From NCBI GenBank assembly GCA_030019485.1, contig JASEEW010000080.1:1-8176 (forward strand): a DNA stretch of 8,176 nt, given 5' to 3'. Under the pieces are notes generated by a model. The model was given only the letters and a program-made list of their open reading frames with translations, ran no database searches and was not told where the DNA came from. The DNA comes from Thermoplasmatales archaeon. GTDB lineage: Archaea; Thermoplasmatota; JASEFT01; JAUWIS01. This document shows positions 5,584 through 8,176 of this stretch, piece after piece (the stretch's first letter is position 1; every line of letters starts with the position of its first letter). A program made the position numbers and the translations under genes.

Positions 5584-6003
5584 ATGGTAGAAAACATGAA
5601 AATAGGCATTGTCGTATCAGAGTTCAACTTTGATATAACAATGATGATGCTGGAGAGGGCGAAAGAGCACGCAACATTTTTGGGTGCAAATGTGGAAAAA
5701 GTGGTGAATGTGCCAGGCGTGTTTGATATGCCTCTGGCTGTGAAAAAACTGCTGGAGAAAAAAGGAATAGATGGCGTTGTAACGCTCGGTGCTGTGATAG
5801 AGGGCGAAACAGAGCATGATGAAATTGTAATCCAGCATGCCGCCAGGAAAATCACTGACCTTGCTTTGGAGTACAGCAAACCGGTAAGTCTTGGAATAAC
5901 AGGTCCTGGCATGTCGCGCCTTCAGGCTGAGGAAAGAATAGAAAGGGCAAAGAATGCTGTTGAGTCTGTTGTGAAAATGCACAGAAGAATGAAAGAGCTC
6001 TGA
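5584..6003 (+). CDS. ribH: 6,7-dimethyl-8-ribityllumazine synthase
   Basis: RibH condenses 5-amino-6-ribitylaminouracil with 3,4-dihydroxy-2-butanone 4-phosphate to form the lumazine that RibC consumes. Family members assemble into pentamers or 60-mer capsids in the cytosol. The 139 aa have the expected short archaeal length. Visible motifs are VVSEFNFDITMMM (10-22, the aromatic/Asn substrate contact), VPGVFDMPLAVKKLL (43-57), GAVIEGETEHDEIV (69-82, with catalytic His78), AARKI (86-90), PVSLGITGPGM (100-110) and RAKNAVE (121-127). Similarity to RibC next door (VPG-x2-D-x-P and AVKKL blocks) reflects their common ancestry. It has its own SD after a 91-nt spacer, unlike the overlapped genes around it. 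Its stop TGA shares a base with the next ATG (TGATG). Confidence 0.97.
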   Translation: MVENMKIGIVVSEFNFDITMMMLERAKEHATFLGANVEKVVNVPGVFDMPLAVKKLLEKKGIDGVVTLGAVIEGETEHDEIVIQHAARKITDLALEYSKPVSLGITGPGMSRLQAEERIERAKNAVESVVKMHRRMKEL

Positions 6004-6740
6004 TGCTTGTCTTATTTGATCTGGACGGAACAATAATAGATTCAAAGACAACAATATTAAAGTGTTTAAATATTCTGCTAGAGAAATACAACACATCATA
6101 TTCTATGGATGAACTCAGACCCCTGATTGGCAAGCCTCTGGAAGAGATTATAAAAAGAAAGGTTGGCTCTGAGAAACTTGCAAAAGAACTGAGGATGAAG
6201 TACAGGGAAATATATGTGAAAAACTATCTTGACGGAACAAAAATTCATGATGGTGTTGAAGAACTCCTCATGGAATTAAGGAAAAGAAAAATCAAAACAG
6301 GTATAATTACATCAAAGCTTGGTGATGTAGCAAGGAGTTTTTTAAAGGATTTAAAAATATCTCGTTTGTTTGACGTAATTGTCGGTGAAGACGATTCTGA
6401 AATGAAACCATCCCCCGCTCCTGTTATCCATGCATGCAAAATCTTGAAGGAAAAACCTGAAAACTGCGTCATAGTTGGTGATTCTGAGGACGACATTATA
6501 GCTGGTAAAAATGCGGGCGCAAAAACAATAGCCGTACTCTGGGGATACAGAAACAGGAAACAGCTTGAGAATGTAAACCCTGATTATGTTGTTGAGTCTG
6601 TGGGACAACTTAAAAACGCACTTTTTGTTTTATCAGACATAGAAAAAGAGCCTGAAGCAAAGAGAGAGTATATAGAAAGATTAGAAAAAACAAGAAAAGG
6701 AAAATTTATCAGGGTAGAAGATTTTGCTAAAAGGTTGTAA
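6003..6740 (+). CDS. HAD-superfamily phosphatase (phosphoglycolate phosphatase-like)
   Basis: Subclass I HAD hydrolase of 245 aa. Motif I is FDLDGT (5-10; nucleophile Asp6, acid/base Asp8). Motif II is GIITSK (100-105; Thr103 or Ser104). The motif III lysine is in MKPSPAP (Lys135). Motif IV is VGDSEDD (158-164). A helical cap lies between residues about 15 and 85. It starts inside the ribH stop (TGATG), so it is almost certainly co-translated with the riboflavin genes. The family is promiscuous and the true substrate cannot be read from sequence. Position suggests 5-amino-6-ribitylamino-uracil 5'-phosphate, whose removal of phosphate is required before RibH and is done by HAD enzymes in bacteria and plants. 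Residues about 211-245 form a charged helical tail (REYIERLEKTRKGKFIRVED) beyond the usual HAD end, resembling C-termini of small archaeal antitoxins. Confidence 0.88.
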   Translation: MLVLFDLDGTIIDSKTTILKCLNILLEKYNTSYSMDELRPLIGKPLEEIIKRKVGSEKLAKELRMKYREIYVKNYLDGTKIHDGVEELLMELRKRKIKTGIITSKLGDVARSFLKDLKISRLFDVIVGEDDSEMKPSPAPVIHACKILKEKPENCVIVGDSEDDIIAGKNAGAKTIAVLWGYRNRKQLENVNPDYVVESVGQLKNALFVLSDIEKEPEAKREYIERLEKTRKGKFIRVEDFAKRL

Positions 6741-6778
6741 GAATCCTGTATTACGCGCATCATGATAAAATCTATTTT

Positions 6779-6813
6779 CCCTAACTACTAACTCCTGGCT
6801 ACTGACTACTTTC
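6779..6813. repeat. Second 7-bp-period repeat array after the HAD gene
   Basis: Five units in phase, CCCTAAC, TACTAAC, TCCTGGC, TACTGAC, TACTTTC, fill the 65-nt gap between the HAD stop and the convergent zinc-ribbon gene. The 17-bp core CCTGGCTACTGACTACT (6794-6810) is identical to 5545-5561 between ribC and ribH. No opposite-polarity arm is present, so it does not form the hairpin of the first array. The last unit supplies the stop codon (TAG, 6808-6806) of the minus-strand gene. Confidence 0.75.
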
Positions 6814-7240
6814 TGTGCTCTATCCTTTTTGAGCCGTCATAATAGTAGTATCCGCATTTGTTGCATTTCACATAACCGCTTTCAAAAAATTTTAGGTCAT
6901 CTGAACTGCATCTTCTGCAAACTGTTTTCTCAGGCCTTGGTTGAATATATGTGAATTTGGATTCATATGCATTGTGAGGCATCTGATAAGGTGGTTTATA
7001 CCTGTATTCAGGTCTCACAGTTGTTTCTTGTATTCTATATGCTGTTTTCTTATATGGTTCATATCTAGGTTGAACCTTTACAGGTTCAAACCCTTCTTCA
7101 GGTGTTCCATATGGTTTATACCCTGGTTGAACCTTTACCCTTGCCTCCTTTTCCCTTTTTGCCTTTGAAATCTGACGCGCAATCCAAATAATCACCAATA
7201 TGATGAATATGATAATGCAGCAAACATCACTATAATCCAT
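6806..7240 (-). CDS. Membrane-anchored zinc-ribbon protein with internal repeats
   Basis: An unrecognised 144-aa protein in three parts. Residues 5-22 (DVCCIIIFIILVIIWIAR) form one N-terminal membrane segment followed by basic KAKREKEAR, predicting the C-terminal part in the cytosol. The middle (about 35-100) is rich in Pro, Tyr and Lys and built from degenerate repeats: VKVQPGYKPYG (35-45), VKVQPRYEPYK (54-64) and a weaker VRPEYRYKPPY (75-85). The C-terminus is a zinc ribbon with CRRC (108-111) and CNKC (126-129). Repeat copies are also visible as DNA: GGTTGAACCTTTAC occurs at 7068-7081 and 7125-7138 (57 bp apart, 19 codons). It follows truA by 26 bases but has its own TATA-like box. The role is unknown; a membrane-tethered scaffold or nucleic-acid/protein-binding role is only a guess. 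Confidence 0.75.
   Translation of the reverse strand: MDYSDVCCIIIFIILVIIWIARQISKAKREKEARVKVQPGYKPYGTPEEGFEPVKVQPRYEPYKKTAYRIQETTVRPEYRYKPPYQMPHNAYESKFTYIQPRPEKTVCRRCSSDDLKFFESGYVKCNKCGYYYYDGSKRIEHRK
7053..7138. repeat. Direct repeat inside the zinc-ribbon gene
   Basis: A 29-bp unit at 7053-7081 recurs at 7110-7138 with about four mismatches, including the identical 14-mer GGTTGAACCTTTAC. The 57-bp period keeps the reading frame and encodes the VKVQPxYxPY repeats. Confidence 0.7.
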
Positions 7241-7261
7241 ATTATACTCTATTGATTTAGC

Positions 7262-7269
7262 TATATTTA
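7262..7269 (-). promoter_or_regulatory. TATA-like box of the zinc-ribbon gene, overlapping the truA stop
   Basis: The minus strand reads TAAATATA, centred about 26 nt before the ATG at 7240, again implying a leaderless transcript. The box contains the TAA stop codon of truA, so the downstream gene can be transcribed independently. Confidence 0.5.
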
Positions 7270-8040
7270 TAGTTTTAGCAGATGCTCCAGGATGTTTTCC
7301 TCAGCTTTTAAAATCTGAAGTCTTTTAGATAGAGCCTGCCTGATTCTTTCCATTGCCCTTTTATCCGTTTCAAAATCAAAACCATATCTCACATCTATCA
7401 ATATTAATCCTTCTGGTTTTGCTGACCCAAAATCAAATCTTTTCCTTGTTTCAAGAGCATCTTTTATCACATCAATTTTGATTTCTTTTTTCCCAACTTT
7501 TTCAAGCGCTGATACAATCCTCCTGACCATGCTCCAGAGAAAACTCTCAGCCCTGATGTCTATAATGATAAAATTCCCTTTTTCCTTTATCTTCAAAGAG
7601 TTTATTTTTCTAACAGGATTCCTGTTCTCAATTCTGGCGAAGTTCGTGAAATCGTGGACACCAGCAAACAATTTAGAGGCTTTTTTCATTTTATCCACAT
7701 CTGCTCCGCTGTTAAAAAGAAAATACCTGTACCATCTCTCCTTTGCATATCTCGGATTAAATGATTCATCAGTTTTTGCAATGCCATAGAACCAGATATC
7801 AGACACATTCGCATTCAATGCAGAAACAATATCACCGGTAAAGTCTGTGTTAAATGCTACAACATTCCCTAATGCGCTGACACCCCTGTCTGTTCTGGAT
7901 GCAGAACCAAAATTCTCGTAAACAATTTTTGTTTTTTCAAACGCATTTATTATTTCGTTTTCAACAGTTCTCAGCTTCGGCTGACGCGCATAACCAAAAA
8001 AAGATTTTCCATCATAAGCGAACTTTAATGCAACCCTCAT
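7267..8040 (-). CDS. truA: tRNA pseudouridine synthase A
   Basis: TruA isomerises uridines 38-40 in the anticodon stem-loop of many tRNAs to pseudouridine. It acts as a cytosolic dimer. The 257 aa match the family length. Visible signatures are the N-terminal KFAYDGKSFFGYARQP (6-21), the catalytic loop SRTDRGVSALGNVVAF (48-63) with nucleophile Asp51, RYFLFN (105-110), GVHDFTNFA (127-135), SFLWSMVRRIV (166-176) and the C-terminal AKPEGLILIDVRY (207-219). The start is set by an ATGA overlap with the upstream gene's stop (8037-8040) and by the family N-terminus beginning a few residues before the first beta strand. There is no functional link to the flanking riboflavin genes, which run the other way. 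It ends in TAA inside the promoter of the next gene. Confidence 0.96.
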   Translation of the reverse strand: MRVALKFAYDGKSFFGYARQPKLRTVENEIINAFEKTKIVYENFGSASRTDRGVSALGNVVAFNTDFTGDIVSALNANVSDIWFYGIAKTDESFNPRYAKERWYRYFLFNSGADVDKMKKASKLFAGVHDFTNFARIENRNPVRKINSLKIKEKGNFIIIDIRAESFLWSMVRRIVSALEKVGKKEIKIDVIKDALETRKRFDFGSAKPEGLILIDVRYGFDFETDKRAMERIRQALSKRLQILKAEENILEHLLKL

Positions 8041-8176
8041 CTTATCGTTCCTTCTTTACCGCAGTGCGGGCATTTGACAGAAAATGGTTTTTCCTTCTCC
8101 TCAACCGTGAATGTTTGCTTGCATTTCGGGCAGCGAAAGGTGATAGTCGGAAGTGTTGTTTCTGGCTTTGGTATTG
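8037..8176 (-). CDS. C-terminal end of a zinc-ribbon protein (partial)
   Basis: Only the last 45 codons are in the window; the gene continues past 8176. They end in a four-cysteine ribbon, FRCPKCKQTFTVEEKEKPF followed by KCPHCGKEGTIR (CPKC and CPHC pairs), then TGA at 8039-8037. Such C-terminal ribbons are common on archaeal membrane, coiled-coil or nucleic-acid-binding proteins, so the function cannot be inferred from this part. The stop overlaps the truA ATG (ATGA), indicating co-transcription and probably coupled translation with truA. Confidence 0.75.
   Translation of the reverse strand, partial: IPKPETTLPTITFRCPKCKQTFTVEEKEKPFSVKCPHCGKEGTIR

Noticed and set aside
5490..5584. CRISPR array or intrinsic terminator at the ribC-ribH repeats
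   Set aside because: Units are 7 bp with no spacers, so it is not CRISPR. No T-run follows the hairpin and ribH continues immediately with a strong SD, so full termination is unlikely.
5550..6133. Minus-strand frames of 93-160 codons opposite ribH and the HAD gene
   Set aside because: They lie opposite two strongly conserved genes and have low-complexity Ser/Phe-rich composition. No promoter or ribosome binding site supports them.
1..8176. A novel defence or mobile-element system
   Set aside because: Apart from the broken transposase, the genes are housekeeping (glmS, rib genes, truA). No nuclease, helicase, toxin pair or phage-like gene was found.

Overview
The window reads as a moderately AT-rich archaeal chromosome segment. 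The riboflavin genes are the archaeal types: a RibB resembling the methanogen enzyme, a cytidylyltransferase-type FAD synthetase (RibL), and the pentameric lumazine-synthase-like riboflavin synthase (RibC). Several start codons have a TATA-like box 26-27 nt upstream and no Shine-Dalgarno, as expected for archaeal leaderless transcripts. Protein similarity recalled from Methanocaldococcus points to a euryarchaeal or related lineage. I cannot name the organism.

Layout. 1-1000 (+): a broken DDE-type transposase, cut by the window edge and split by two compensating frameshifts at homopolymers. 1001-1725: a gap with no intact gene. It holds short hairpins, a GC-rich block with a strong stem-loop, an 11-bp tandem repeat, a minus-strand coding remnant and a probable glmS terminator. 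1726-3552 (-): glmS, which makes glucosamine-6-phosphate. 3628-3789 (-): a 53-aa protein with four cysteines, too short for usual gene calling. 3790-3868: a divergent promoter region. 3869-6740 (+): a compact run ribB-ribL-ribC-ribH-HAD phosphatase, with start/stop overlaps at every junction except ribC/ribH. 6806-7240 (-): a membrane-anchored zinc-ribbon protein. 7267-8040 (-): truA. 8037-8176 (-): the C-terminus of another zinc-ribbon protein overlapping truA by ATGA.

How the genes work together. RibB makes 3,4-dihydroxy-2-butanone 4-phosphate. RibH condenses it with the ribityl-aminopyrimidine to give lumazine. RibC dismutates lumazine to riboflavin. RibL adenylylates FMN to FAD. The aminopyrimidine branch and the riboflavin kinase are not in the window. 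The HAD phosphatase, coupled to ribH by a TGATG overlap, is a good positional candidate for the pathway's dephosphorylation step, which is the main functional hypothesis here.

The most unusual DNA structure is a set of 7-bp-period repeats (TACTGAC, TACTAAC, CCCTARY-like units). They occur at both non-coding breaks flanking ribH-HAD: a self-complementary array between ribC and ribH, and a one-strand array after the HAD gene.
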